The position numbers were made by a program, and so were the translations under genes. DNA of 64,000 bases from Anniella stebbinsi (lineage: Eukaryota > Chordata > Lepidosauria > Squamata > Anniellidae), in NCBI GenBank assembly GCA_029215795.1, contig JARDYH010000003.1, positions 95,574,609-95,638,608 on the forward strand. Reading direction: 5' to 3'. Under the pieces are notes generated by a model that was not told where the DNA came from, made no database searches, and worked only from the letters and a program-made list of their open reading frames with translations. Of this stretch, positions 12,120 through 23,605 are shown piece after piece (within the stretch, counting starts at the first letter, position 1; each line of letters begins with the position of its first letter).

Positions 12120-14021
12120 ATGCAGAATCCCAATATCTTTACCCCTGTGGAGAGAAAAGTGGTTTCGGGACAGCAATTTTGAGCAGATAAATACAAAGAG
12201 GAAAGGGTCAAGTAGCCCCTTCCCCTTACAATTCCTTTTCTCAAACGGACAACCTCTCATTGCTGTTTTTCATTTAGAAATAAATAAATCAGGACAAATA
12301 AAAGTTAGGGCTAGTTTTTGCTAATGTTGCCCTGCAAAATGCCATGTACAGATGCTGCACAATAAATAAAAACCATATTGTAACAACGGCAAATAGACTG
12401 GGATTATTTATTCCGAAACACACCCCACCCCTGTGTGCTAAATTCTTATTTTTCTTAATTTTCCCCATTTTAATATGGCCTATGAGCGCCTTAGTATTGT
12501 CGGTGTTGTTTTCAAGATAAGCTTTCTTACGATGGTGTTGTACTGATGGAAAGTCTGCTATGCTAAGGAAGTGCTCAGCTATGGCCCACTGGCTGGAGTC
12601 AAAAGGGCAGCATCTGGTACTATTCTCTTGATATTCAATTGCTTCTTTCTTTTTGCTCTTTTCAGCCCAATGTGCAAAGCAAAAAGTTGTGTTTTTGTGT
12701 TAAGAGCCTGAGTAGAACTGTAGCCTGTGAAGCATAAATCTGTTCTCACTGCCAACACCCTGAATTAGCCTAACAGGCACAGGCCGAGTGCCAGGTGAGA
12801 CGGGATTTTTAAAACCAAATCAAATCTATCATCTCCTCTTGAGCAGCTAGAGGCCTCTACTTATAAATGTGACTCTTGCTTAGAATTGCCCATTGTACAA
12901 ACTTCACAGGACAATTACGATATGGTGATATATTTTATTGCAAGCTTCTTCTCCTTGGTTTTTTTTTCCTTTTACATTTGCATACAGAGCATATAATATG
13001 ATCTTTCTGGAATGATTTTTAAAGAATATTTGGTAATTTATAACACTAAATGAAATGGCTGCATGAAGCAAAACTCAACATGAGAATGGTAGCCGTGTCT
13101 AGACTGGGATCTTTTGTTTGTTTGTTTCCCTCTAGCAATATCCTATAAGAATACTACAGAAGCAGAATCAAAAAATGGCTTATCCAATTGAAACTTCATG
13201 GGGAATTTAGGTAAGCACAATCTAATTACCAACTTAGGCATCTGGTTAGGGGGTTAACACCCCCTACTCATGTGGCAAATGCCATGGGACCCTTAATAGC
13301 TACTAAGTGGCCAGGGTTAGGGTTTTAGGTTTCCTCTGAAAATGCAGGTAACTTAAGGACATTTCCCAGTGAATCTGATTTTCCCCTCTCTCTGAAACCA
13401 ATGTTTATGGCAGGTTTAGTTGGATTTTTATTTATACTAAAGGGATTGGAGAAGATGAAATGGTTCATGTGGGGAGGCTGTGGTGGACAGGAAAAAATAA
13501 GTCTGCATTTTGTGGGCAGTTGCTGCAAGGGAGTGCCTTGCCAACTGGAAACAGCTGACACATAGAGTGGCTTCAAGCATCCTCCAACATGGCAACTCTT
13601 TCATGTGGATTTGTCATAATGCTCAGATAAAGAACACACCCCTCCGCTTTGCAAATTATAATAGAGAGCATTTGTATTATTTGTAACAATTATATACTAG
13701 TCAGAAGTCTACTCAGAAGTAAGCCCCATTGCGTGCCATGAGCCTGGCTCCTAGGTGTATATAGTATTGTGACCTTATTTGCATGTGGATAACTGCCTTA
13801 ACTGCCCCTCTCTCACCTCTTACACTTGCTGATATCTGCTAACATACCTTGCTTCATTAGCCATTGCAGAGATGTATTAATTGTATGCTGCACCAGCTAG
13901 TTTAACATTGGCTTGTGAAGCAAGGTGTTTCAGTTAACAGACTATAGTGCTTTACTTTTTTATGGTTTTTCCTAATTTAAGAATGTATGATACGATGTGT
14001 AACAGCTCAATGGACCTGGAC
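12117..14021. other. No recognisable gene
   Basis: AT-rich DNA without a recognised repeat or coding signature. Confidence 0.45.
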
Positions 14022-14150
14022 AGGGCCTACACTATGGCTTTATAATGGTTTATAATGGTTTTGACAACTGTTCAGGCCCAGGACACATTCCATATACTGT
14101 TTTCAAAATGTTTTCAAAGTGTTATATCCTGCTTTGTGTAGATATGGCCT
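14022..14150. mobile_element. Short DNA element with CTACAC-type ends
   Basis: The left end is AGGGCCTACACTATGG and the right end, inverted, is AGGCCATATCTACAC. Inside, TATAATGGTTTATAATGG and TTTTCAAAATGTTTTCAAAG form short internal repeats. The termini resemble those of 14215-14589 and 47514-47591, although the cores differ. No clear target duplication was found. Confidence 0.5.
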
Positions 14151-14214
14151 TGGTTGTACATATTACAGAATAGCTGCAATGTTAATTCAGCAACATTTAC
14201 TAGCTAGATAGCAG

Positions 14215-14589
14215 GGCAGGATCTACACGTCGTCCTCGATGCGCCCTCCCCGCGCCACAAGCCGCTGCATTTTGTCTAGTGTGGCTCAAACCTCCGAGAT
14301 TCTGCTCATGCTCTCGCGGCTGCCGCCGCCACCCTTTCATCCCGGCGGGCCCCAGGGAGGGAGGAGGGAGGTTTGTAAACGAAAGCCAGGGATTGGGAGA
14401 GGGATTTCCAATTGCTAGCTTTTGTTTACAAACCTCCCTCCTCCCTCCCTGGGGCCCGCCGGGATGAAAGGGTGGCGGCGGCAGCCGCGAGAGCACGAGC
14501 AGAATCTCGGAGGTTTGAGCCACACTAGACAAAATGCAGCGGCTTGTGGCGCGGGGAGGGCGCATTGAGGACGACGTGTAGACAGGCCC
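14215..14589. mobile_element. GC-rich foldback element
   Basis: Nearly perfect inverted repeat: the arms (about 14221-14385 and 14418-14583) read ATCTACACGTCGTCCTCGAT inward from the left and match the right arm inverted over more than 150 bases, with a short spacer around TTGGGAGAGGGATTTCC. A 3-bp repeat CAG flanks it (14212-14214 and 14590-14592) if the left end has lost one base. The arms carry CCGCCGCCACCC and many CpG. No protein is encoded; the long frames through it are products of the inverted repeat. Confidence 0.75.
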
Positions 14590-15544
14590 CAGGTTATTGG
14601 GTGGGCCGGGGGGAGATGGAAAAGAAGCTCTGTGCTAGCAATGTGAGTCCCTGCAACGCAGAACTGATCATCCATTCTCTGCAGTGCATTGTGGCTTGAC
14701 TGTATGGTATGCCATGTCACATATAGATCCTAAGTAGTAAATATCCAAGTATAATGATAACTGGTATGAGCTGCATGGTTTCACAATGAGTGGTGTTGCC
14801 ACCGAGTTGTCCCAGGGTACAGATTCAAGAAATGTTTGCTAGTTCATTTGAAAGAACAAGGCTGGCCCTACCATTAGGCAGAGAGATATAACTACCTCAG
14901 GCAGCATTTGCTAAGGGGTAGCAAGGTGTTAGAGGGCAGAGCAGAATGTGCCTCATGGCCTTCCTTTTACTCCCTAAGCTAGCCTGCTCCTCTCAAGATG
15001 CAGTGGAGGATGCTGTCCCTTTTTCAGTGTTGAAGGAATATTCAGCTGTCACTCCAGGTACCTTCTGTACATGGAATTTTGTTGGGTGTGTGTGTCTTGA
15101 CCTTGCTTTCTGGCAGCAAAATGTCTTGTGTCAGCCCTTTAAAGGGCTTATAGAACTTTGCGGAGGGGGTGAATCTGCATTGAATTTTAAGGTACATTTT
15201 TTCACTTAGTTCCATACTACCCCGTTTCCAACTGCAAAGGCATAGAGTAACTTTACAAGAGATAGAAAAAATTACAACACCCTGCTTTTGTTGCATTTTC
15301 AGCTATTTTTCTCCTGCCTATCATTGAAAAGAAAACTGAAAGAATCTTGAAAAAGTTTCAGCTGAGGTCAACACACACACGCATACAGCATCCTCTTTCT
15401 CTCTCTCTCTCAAATTCTGTTGTGGAATATTTTAATATATATATTAGCAAAAACAACTCACACTTGGCAAGGATAAATATACATTCCTAACTGCTACTGG
15501 AAAGACTGATTGAAGGGAGCAACAGAACTCCCACAGGGCAACGT
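14590..15544. other. No recognisable gene
   Basis: Unassigned DNA. A short CACACACAC/CTCTCTCT patch lies near 15370-15412. Confidence 0.4.
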
Positions 15545-15840
15545 TCTGTCTCCTGCTTGATCACTGAGTTGCTCCCAAACTCTGGAATTCACTCTCTTTG
15601 GGTCCGTGACAGGTCTCCCCTCTCCCCATTCAGGAAAGGGGTCAGAACAGAACACATCTGTTTAAACTTGCTTTTTTATTGTTATTGTTGTGGTTTTCCA
15701 TGTTGTTTTTAATGTTTTCATGTGTTTTTATCTGATCATCATTTTGAATTTCTGGACGTTTTGTAAACTGCCTTGGTTGGCTTCAGAAAGGCAGTTCAGA
15801 AATGCAATTCATCATCATCACCACCATCATCATCACCATC
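15545..15840 (+). mobile_element. L2/CR1-type LINE 3' end fragment
   Basis: The segment at about 15568-15665 translates in pieces to the LINE C-terminal pattern (CTCTGGAATTCACTCTCTTT gives WNSL-type residues; ATTCAGGAAAGGGGTC gives FRKGV). It is followed by a 3' untranslated part ending TTTTGTAAACTGCCTTGG..AAAGGCAGTTCAGAAATGC and an ATC/ACC repeat tail (15811-15840). The stem-and-repeat tail is the L2-style 3' end. Frameshifts and stops show it is dead. Confidence 0.6.
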
Positions 15841-17209
15841 GAGTTTGCTTGTTTTGCACTAGCAGGCTGCCATCTGTTTTGAAGGAAGCTGAAGCGCTGT
15901 GTAGTCATTCCTTAAAGGAGGAATGCTGGTTCTGCCCCCCAACTCGCCCCATTCCCCAGGGATCCCAATTGTGCAGAGAGACTCCATGGATACAGAAGGC
16001 TTTCTGCTACAGACAGTCACCCTCTTTATGTGAAGGGTGACAAGAATGGGGAAGGAAGGGGTGGAGCTAGCATGCTCTTGTCTGCTCACCCTCCTTACGT
16101 GTAGAGCTTATGTGCTTTAGGAATGGCTGCCCAGGGCATTACTGTCACTAGTTTTTGAGTGCTAAATGTGAAAATGTCCTGTTATCATACATTTCTAGAA
16201 GGATATCTCGGGCAGTGTGTGCACCGAATTTCAAATAATTGAGTGGTGTGGAACCATTGCAACCAATTGCGGGTGCACCTCTGATCCCTGCATCAAAGGA
16301 GAGATGAACATTTGCTTGTCTTTCAGACTTTTCTAATAATCAAGGCAACTAGGTCTATGAAATTTCAGCTTTCCAGCAAGAGTGTTTGGTACAGAAAATC
16401 ATGGCTATTTGTGGCACTCACGGAGAAGATGAGGATTTTATATTTGGGAAGAAACCAAATAATTCAATCTAAATTCTAGATTATGGTAGATTTTACAATT
16501 TTCTGGGTAATCTCAAGGCAAATCAGACATGAAACTACAGAATGCTGGAAACATGCAATCAAAAATAGGATTGTTACTTTGAAAATATGTGAAATTCATT
16601 GTGCTACATCTTTCAAATCTTATGCCTTCTAATAGTGCTTCCTATCCATATGTCTGTGAGGTTTTACCCATATTCTTGCCTCCAAGTTGAAAAAGTCAAT
16701 GCAACAGTATGTGCTTTCGTAAACATCCAGAGATACTAATTGATTGATCTATGCTCTCTTTTGGTTCATTATCTTTTGACCTAAAACTCAACCAGGGCCA
16801 ACTGCTTGGCAAGCATGCGGCCACAACAGCCAACGTACATCTGTTGTACATCATGCCCACAGGTGTTCCAGTCTATACCCTCTGCCCTGCCAGCAGTTTC
16901 TTTCCTCTTCTCAGTTGGCAATCATGACTTTTGGCAGACTCATTTGGATAGTTAGCAGAAATGCATGAAGCAAGTGTAGCCCACCCACTGCGAATGAATG
17001 AAAGCTCATTCAGCTTCTTTGTCACTTCCTGGTCATTCTCATTCCTGAAGGAACATGTCAAGAGAAGAATGTGAATCATCTCGGAAATATTTCCAGATTA
17101 ATTTTGTTGGTGGTGGGGTGATGGAGAGAGGATGGGAGTGATTTAGCTAGTAAAGCTCCGTGCAGATGAAGCATGCAATGTCCAGCTTGTTTTCGCGAAA
17201 TCTGGCTTG
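15841..17209. other. No recognisable gene
   Basis: Unassigned DNA; no repeat boundary or coding signature recognised. Confidence 0.4.
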
Positions 17210-17214
17210 TTTTC

Positions 17215-17345
17215 TTATATGGTTCTTTGACGGTCTTTACGAAGGCACACGGAGAGGTCAAATGACTATCCCAAGGTCACTGTGAGTCAATGCCTACATT
17301 CAGATTCAACCTCCAGCAACTGCTTGACTCCTGCTCCTTTGTTCT
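17215..17345 (-). mobile_element. SINE fragment (MIR or Sauria type)
   Basis: The plus strand has ACTATCCCAAGGTCACTGTG, TTCAGATTCAACCTCCAGC and GTTCTAACTGCTAAAC, which is the reverse of a SINE with a tRNA-derived head (degraded B box and A box) and a CAAGGTCAC core. Divergent; the exact family is unclear. Confidence 0.5.
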
Positions 17346-19779
17346 AACTGCTAAACCCACCCAGAATGAATTGACAAGGCTTTCCGACATATTGCAGGGA
17401 GTGGTTACTTTTATGCTGGTGACAATTCTGTGGCTGTATTTTCATGCCAACGAATAGAAAACATTGGTACTGAACATAAATCCCTAAATATATGAAAAGT
17501 ATTCTACAGGAAACTGGGAGACTTTGTGATAAGACGAAAGTACTCCTGTCATGTCCCACAGCATGGGGTGGTGTCAAAAGAACTGAGGCATGTCCTTCCC
17601 TTTCTGAAGGCTCTAACTACTAGAGGTGCTACCCAAATTTCATCTAAAACAAAGTCTGAGGCTAATTTGGACATTCTTGCTTGAGCAAAACATGAAAGGA
17701 ACTCAGGGAAGAAGAAAAAACCCACAATTTTGATAGCAACATTTCTCAGCAGGACTATACACTGCCCTAACATGGATGCCAAACAATGTTAATGGATGTC
17801 ACCAGCACTGGATGCCCTGTTGGGAGTTGGGAGCTCAGTAAAATACAATGGACAATGTTGATAAAACCTGGGATTAAAATTGACAGTGAATTTCATCCAG
17901 AAATTCAGGCAAGAGAGTGGATTCCTCCTTGGGAGAAACATAAAAAGAAGCTAAAAAGAAATTAGATAAGACTAGCAGTACCTACCAACTTCTACACCGG
18001 ACGGGCACAACTTTCTCATTCCAGAGGGCTGCATGAGATAATGGCTCAGGGAACCTGATGAATGCACTCTCACAAATATATATGTTCATTCACACACACC
18101 AGCAATCCTGCTGCTAGTAGTGGGTGGCAAGAAAGAGTGGTCTCTATCGGGATCTCTGGAAAAGGGAGTAAAGAGTACAGGGGAGGGGATCCAGAAGTAG
18201 TGGCAGAGGTAAATCTCTCAGGGGTGGGTGGGGGACAATTCTCCTCTCAAGCATGGGATGGGATGTTTCATACCTGTCTATTTATGTAGCTCTTATTTTG
18301 TTTGGAGGGGGGAGGTGTCACTTACAAAGACGTTGCTGTAAAACATAATCCTTGGATTGGAATATGAACCTTGTAGACTCCTATCCTTGGCATGGAATAC
18401 AAGGTAAACTATTATGACACCTGAATTCTCTGGTTTGGATCTTCCCTCTCTCTCCCATCCACCCTGACAGGAGCCTCCTAACTAGAACACTGAACAAATA
18501 GCCTCTGGAAATTCTCCATCCTACTTTTGAGTAGAGAAATGGCTGCAGAGAACTACCATTTCACTAAATCTGTCCAGAGTAGGAGAAATTCTCCAATTAT
18601 TTGGTGGGGAACGGATGACCGTAAGCAGTGGCAGCATCACAACCTCTTTGTTTATCCCCTAAGATTTTTATTTTGGCTGTTGCTGTGAGCCCAAGTCTCA
18701 TTTTGCATCCTCTACAAGGCCCTGGACCTAGCATTGTTCTGGAGCATTCTTGGATGATGGGATGAAGCCTGTCTCAACAAAATGGTGCAAAATATTCAGA
18801 GAAAATTCTGCAAATCAGCCTCCTTTTTCTAGGGAATGTTTTGAGGAAAGTAGAATACCCTCAAAAGCATATTCTTGAGCAGGTGAAAATATGTAATCCA
18901 AGTTCCTGGCAGCTTCATTATGAGCCTAAGTTGTATGAGTTTGGCATTGATCCAATTAAGATTCTTGATTTTTTAAAAAACTAAATGCAAGGCATAAAAA
19001 AGGATATATGAACATTAGGGGTTGGATCCAAACTAAGTTAGTTGAACTTAATCCCCATTGAAATCAATGGGTCTTGTAAGTGATGACTTAATTCAAATCC
19101 TATTCTTTTTAAATGGGGACTAAGTACAACGAAGTCAGGATCCAACTCTATGTGCAGATGGATCTGTTGGTACCCAATGCTCAGATTCCCCCCCCTTTTT
19201 GTCAGTTTATAGAAATGGGTCATGATTTAGAGAGTTAACTTGCTCTGTCTTCTAGCTCGCTCTCTACATTCAGGAAGACCCCAAATCTGCAGATCTTCAG
19301 AGTAGACATTTAAATATTTCTGTAGCCTCATAGTTCTGTATATGTGATGTGCATGGTGTGGACTGCACTGTTCAAGTTATAGTGATAGAAGGAAGTGATA
19401 GAAGGAAGTGGTATTTGTTTGAACTGTTGAGACATACCGAAAAGGAAGATGATCAAACATATTTCTTCTTTCTAATCTAGATATGCATGCCAGCTTCATG
19501 GTTAGGTTACTAAATTTGCATAGCATAGAAGGAGAAAGTTTATACAAATAAAGGTTGTGGACAATAAATGATGCTGTTGTTAAGAATTTGGTTACCAGAT
19601 CCCCTTTACAGTAAAAGAAAACCAGAACTTCTTATGTTTTTATGCTATTACTAACAAAGACCAGGATACAAAGAACTACTGTAGGTGTGTCAAAGGTTTG
19701 GTCATGCCCAGTGGGGATTTTTACTTTTTTTCTTTAAAAAACTAACTCTTGTGCCAAGAATGCTTGTATGGTTTTAAAT
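17346..19779. other. No recognisable gene
   Basis: About 2.4 kb of unassigned AT-rich DNA. A 14-bp tandem pair GTGATAGAAGGAA lies at about 19381-19410. Confidence 0.4.
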
Positions 19780-19868
19780 TTTGTCTATCGATTTTTAATG
19801 TCCAAAGTTTTTAATTTTTGTAAACCGCCCAGAGAGCTTCGGCGATGGGGCGATATATGAATGTAATA

Positions 19869-19903
<35 letters not shown>
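19780..19903 (+). mobile_element. L2-clade LINE 3' terminus
   Basis: TTTTGTAAACCGCCCAGAGA followed by GCTTCGGCGATGGGGCG and an AAT repeat (to 19903). The complementary CCGCCC and GGGGCG blocks can form the hairpin that ends L2-type RNAs. The same terminus ends the long copy at 41600-41694. Only the last 120 bases are present. Confidence 0.85.
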
Positions 19904-19904
<1 letters not shown>

Positions 19905-19907
19905 TCA

Positions 19908-20095
19908 CAGATTCATGTAGTCTAGTCGTTAGAGTGTTGGACCTGGAGTGGGGAGACTTGGATTCTAATCCCCACTTGTGCTACGAAGCTCATTGTGTGA
20001 CCTTGAGCCAGTCACTACATCTCAGCTTAATTTATTGTGAAGAGAATGTGGAGTAACCCAGGTAGGAGCTTTTTACATTTGGTAGCATTCAGAAA
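19908..20095 (+). mobile_element. tRNA-derived SINE (Sauria-like)
   Basis: A-box-like TAGTCTAGTCGTTAGAGTG and B-box-like GGATTCTAATCCCC are followed by GCTCATTGTGTGACCTTGAG and CCAGTCAC, the layout of squamate SINEs. It starts directly after the AAT tail of the L2 terminus, so the microsatellite probably served as the target site. Confidence 0.78.
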
Positions 20096-20204
20096 TATGA
20101 GACAACACCTGTGGACTGAGGTAGTACATTCCAAAATGCTGTCAATCTGAAAACCTGCAGATTTTTTTGGTCTGGTCAAATCAACATGATGATATTATTA
20201 TGAT

Positions 20205-20350
20205 GTTTATGATTATGATTTACATTTCTATACTGCCCCATAGCTGAAGCTGTCTGGTCGGTTTGCAAAGATTAAAACATTAAACATTAAAAATCGATAT
20301 ATAAAATTTAAAACCATAAAAAGCATAAAAACAGGCAACATACAGAGGCA
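20205..20350 (-). mobile_element. L2-clade LINE 3' end, reverse copy
   Basis: The plus strand has TACTGCCCCATAGCTGAAGC and GGTCGGTTTGCAAAG, the reverse of the GTAAACCGCCC..GGGGCGG terminus, then an A-rich untranslated part. The copy is short and diverged. Confidence 0.65.
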
Positions 20351-20464
20351 GTATTATTGCTTATTATAATGATAATGTCTTCTAGGCAGCGCCCTTTGTT
20401 TTTAAAGTTTTACAGGAATTATAAATACATAGACGTGTGTGCTTGCTTGCTTATTTGCGTATGA

Positions 20465-20625
20465 CATTTACATTCCACTTTTCCTTGCTCAGTGTGGTAT
20501 ACACAGAGATAATCCCATTTCATCCTCAAAACCTATGAAATAGACTGACTGTGTGTGAATTAGACACAAGTCCATCCAACAAACTTCATAACTGAGTCAG
20601 AATTTGAACTCAGACCTTCTGAGTA
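20465..20625 (-). mobile_element. SINE fragment
   Basis: Reverse of a tRNA-derived SINE: CAGAATTTGAACTCAGACC (degraded B box), a CACAAGTCCATCC core and CATCCTCAAAACCTATGAAA. Similar in layout to 17215-17345. Confidence 0.5.
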
Positions 20626-22448
20626 TAGAAATGACACTTTCTGAAAACATGCAGCAAAATGCGGTCATAGAATTCCAATGTTTTGGCATATTCCTTTTCA
20701 AAATGTGGTGGTGGGTGAGTGGGCTTTTGTTTAATGTGCTCCCTGCAAATAAGGAACTATTGCAGCATGGAGAAAGGATCCTAGCTCAGGCTGTTCTGGT
20801 TTTCTACTTGCAGGACATTTATTTTTAATGGGGAATATTAAAAATGTTACTCCACCATTCTGCTGGCTGAAGTGATATATATACTCTATTTCTACTACTT
20901 AGTTTTCACCTTATACTGCTAATGTATAGAAGAAGACTTGGGGTCATCATCACACAGAAGTTGTATATGAAGGAAATACTCACTCATATAGTCAGAAAAC
21001 AGAGTATGGTGGCTTTCCTATTTCAACCGTAACTGTGAGGACAGGGACTTCAATGAAGGGCTTTCATTCATCTTCACTCGGTGGGCTTCAAGAAACACCA
21101 GTTTTTAAACCTCCGTTTTAAGGCTGGCATTTTCACAGAATGACAACTTTCCATACAAGTGGAACGTATATGAGTCAAATGGTTCAACACTCCTTATTGG
21201 ATTGTGCTTATCTAAGGATGGGGGTGGGTGCAATGATAATTGTTTATGGATGCCTTGAGGCAATGGAATGGAGATCACATTTCCTCTGCAGAGTTTCCAG
21301 CAGAATTGTATCCTTATTACGTTAATTTCCACTGTGAATAGTGAAGAATAATGCACCATTTCATAAGGGTACACGGACGCTTTCAGAAATATTTTACACT
21401 CGGGAAAGGAAGTCCTTTAGTTTTATCGACGTGTAAATAAAGAATTGACTCTGCTGCACTTAAATGATCATCCCTCTGCTACCCCCTTCCAGGATGCTGC
21501 AAGCCTATGACCTTGAGCCAAAGATGGGTCTATAGGTTACCAGGGGAAACACTTCATTGCACTTTCAGCAATAAAAAGGGTAATTGGGTCCCTACATTAT
21601 ATATAATTATCCACTGATGCCTCCAGTTTGCCTGCAGTTTGGGATGCCTCCTGATGTTAATCAGAACTCCCAATGAGTTACCTTTATTTAATGGACTTCC
21701 TTTGGCAAGTTGGCCATTTGTTATGCAAAAGGTCACAGTGTCGACTAGTACATATAATGGGTTCTTTTGGCCTCAACATATGCCAATTGTTGTGATGGGG
21801 TGGGAGCAATTTCAGTGGCTTCCAGAATGTAGCTCTTACTAACAGTAAAAACATACAGTATTATTTACACCTATGGCAGTAGAAGTAAGTGTATTGTGAG
21901 CAACGTTTTCTACTATATTATTATATATAATTGTAAGGATAAAGAAGACTTTCCAGTGCTTTGAGGAATTCTCATTACATGCAAGCTAGGCTTCTATCAA
22001 AAAGAATAACTCCCCAGAAGTTAAAATAGTTTTTTAAAAATCTTTAGTGCGTTTTTTTTTAAAGGAGGGGCAAATCCTGAACTTAGGGTCCACTCTTCAT
22101 TTGCCAGAAGTTTGGAAAGAAAGGGGAAACTTCTAGTTTAGTCCTGCAAGAAAGATTACAAAACAGGAATTCGGTGCTCCTAGTCCACACACAATCCATA
22201 CTTCAGAAAACCCAAAGGAAAGAAGGGCTATGTTACCCTCTCATACTTCTTAAGGAGCAATGTGTTTTGTAAGATAAGAAAACTTGTGGGCTATATAAAG
22301 TCTAAACCCCTATTGGGGGATAGAATATCAAATGAATGAATAAATTCAGCAAACACTCTGCAGATACTTGAAAAAAAAATTAATAGCAAAAATAATAGTA
22401 AGCAACTTGATACATTTCTCAAGTAAATAACATGAAGCTACTACTCAT
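20626..22448. other. No recognisable gene
   Basis: Unassigned AT-rich DNA without a recognised repeat. Confidence 0.4.
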
Positions 22449-22620
22449 TAGGAGTGTGCAGAGCTGGTATTCTCAGCCCCAAACTTTGAGGCAGCACTTC
22501 GATGAGGCGATTCTCTGCCCCGATTTCTGGAGCACCTTCCTCTCTCCACTTTGCCAGATCGTTTTGTGAAAAAAATGCTCCGCTTTCGGGTAACCGGCCG
22601 CTACATTCTTGTCAATGGGA
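22449..22620. mobile_element. Possible one-ended hAT-like element
   Basis: Starts TAGGAGTGTGCAGAGC, close to the terminus of the element at 52137-52790 (TAGGGGTGTGCAC when read inward from its right end). No matching right terminus was found downstream, so this may be a truncated copy or coincidence. Confidence 0.2.
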
Positions 22621-23318
22621 ATAAGAAATTCTCACAGCTCCCTCAGTTTTACAGATAAACACATCAAAATTGGCACCATGACAGCTTTTAAAGAGGGCTT
22701 TTGGAGCAGATCCCTGCATGCAGTGATTTATAGGGGATTTTTAAAGTCCGAACTCAAATGTCCTCTCAGGCACCTCTCGTGCCTTGATCTGTATGGTGAG
22801 GGAGAGGGAAATGAAGCAGCGGGAAAAGCGCTTAGTGCAATAATAAAGAAGCAAATATATATTGATAAATGCCACAACAGCAGCACACAGCTTGCCCATC
22901 CTCAAGAGAGGACAGGAGGCTTGCAGGAGGAGGAGGAGGAGGCACCCTTCCCCCACTGTCGGTCAGGCACAGTGGAGTGGGTCGAGTCAAGGCAACAACA
23001 ACAACTTCTCTGTAGGATGCTACACAGGAGGAGGAGGAGGAGGAGGAGGAGGAGGAGGAGGAGGAGGGGGAAAAACCTGCACTGGAAGCCCAGACAGCCA
23101 ATAGGAGTAATTTCTCAGGAGTAACTGAGAAATAAACAGCCTGCCTTACTCAGGTGTAGAAGCTCACTCACTCACAATTCCAACCCAGCAGCACCACTGT
23201 GGCTGACTTCTATGGGTCCAAGTGGAAAGGCACGACCAACCAACCAGCCCTGCACTCCCTCTCCCCCCACGGCCAGAACAAACAGCAACAGTCAGTGTTT
23301 CCCACGCCTCAAGATGGA
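22621..23318. other. No recognisable gene; (AGG)n tract
   Basis: Unassigned DNA containing the AGG microsatellite. The 171-residue frame running across it is carried by the repeat and ends in a poly-arginine stretch; it does not look like a gene. Confidence 0.5.
23026..23070. repeat. (AGG)n microsatellite
   Basis: Fourteen or so uninterrupted GGA/AGG units. Shorter AGG runs lie just upstream (22926-22942). Confidence 0.97.
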
Positions 23319-23605
23319 GGCTCAATTCGGACGACATATTAGGCAACAGAGGGGTAAATAATGTACTGACCGTGCGTTAGGCAGGGGGAGCTCTACAGAC
23401 GGCATGCTGCAGCCGGCGCTGCTCGGCACTGGCAAAAGCTCCAGTTGCTAGTAATGGATGGTGGCCATTTTGATTGCAACGTCTCCTCCCTCAGTCCCCC
23501 AGTCGTATCCCAGCATGCACTGTGAGTTCTGCTGGCAGTATAGAGCAGCCGGGGGTTTTCGGCTGCTCTAGCCAACAGAACTCTATCCCCAAACAGAACA
23601 GTCCA
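23319..23605. mobile_element. One-ended DNA element fragment beside L1
   Basis: Begins GGCTCAATTCGGACGACA at 23319, which is the terminal repeat of the elements at 29169, 43800 and 61722, but the following sequence is different from theirs. The matching right terminus is absent. The segment includes an inverted repeat AGAGCAGCCG / CGGCTGCTCT at 23544-23570. It runs into the broken 3' end of the L1 at about 23605. It could be an element cut by deletion or one with a different core. Confidence 0.4.

Noticed and set aside
14200..14589. Protein-coding exons on both strands
   Set aside because: The long frames arise because the region is a near-perfect inverted repeat; each frame is mirrored in the other arm.
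22609..23124. 171-codon plus-strand frame ending in poly-arginine
   Set aside because: It is carried by the AGG microsatellite, with the complementary frame giving poly-serine. No domain and no coding-like composition outside the repeat.
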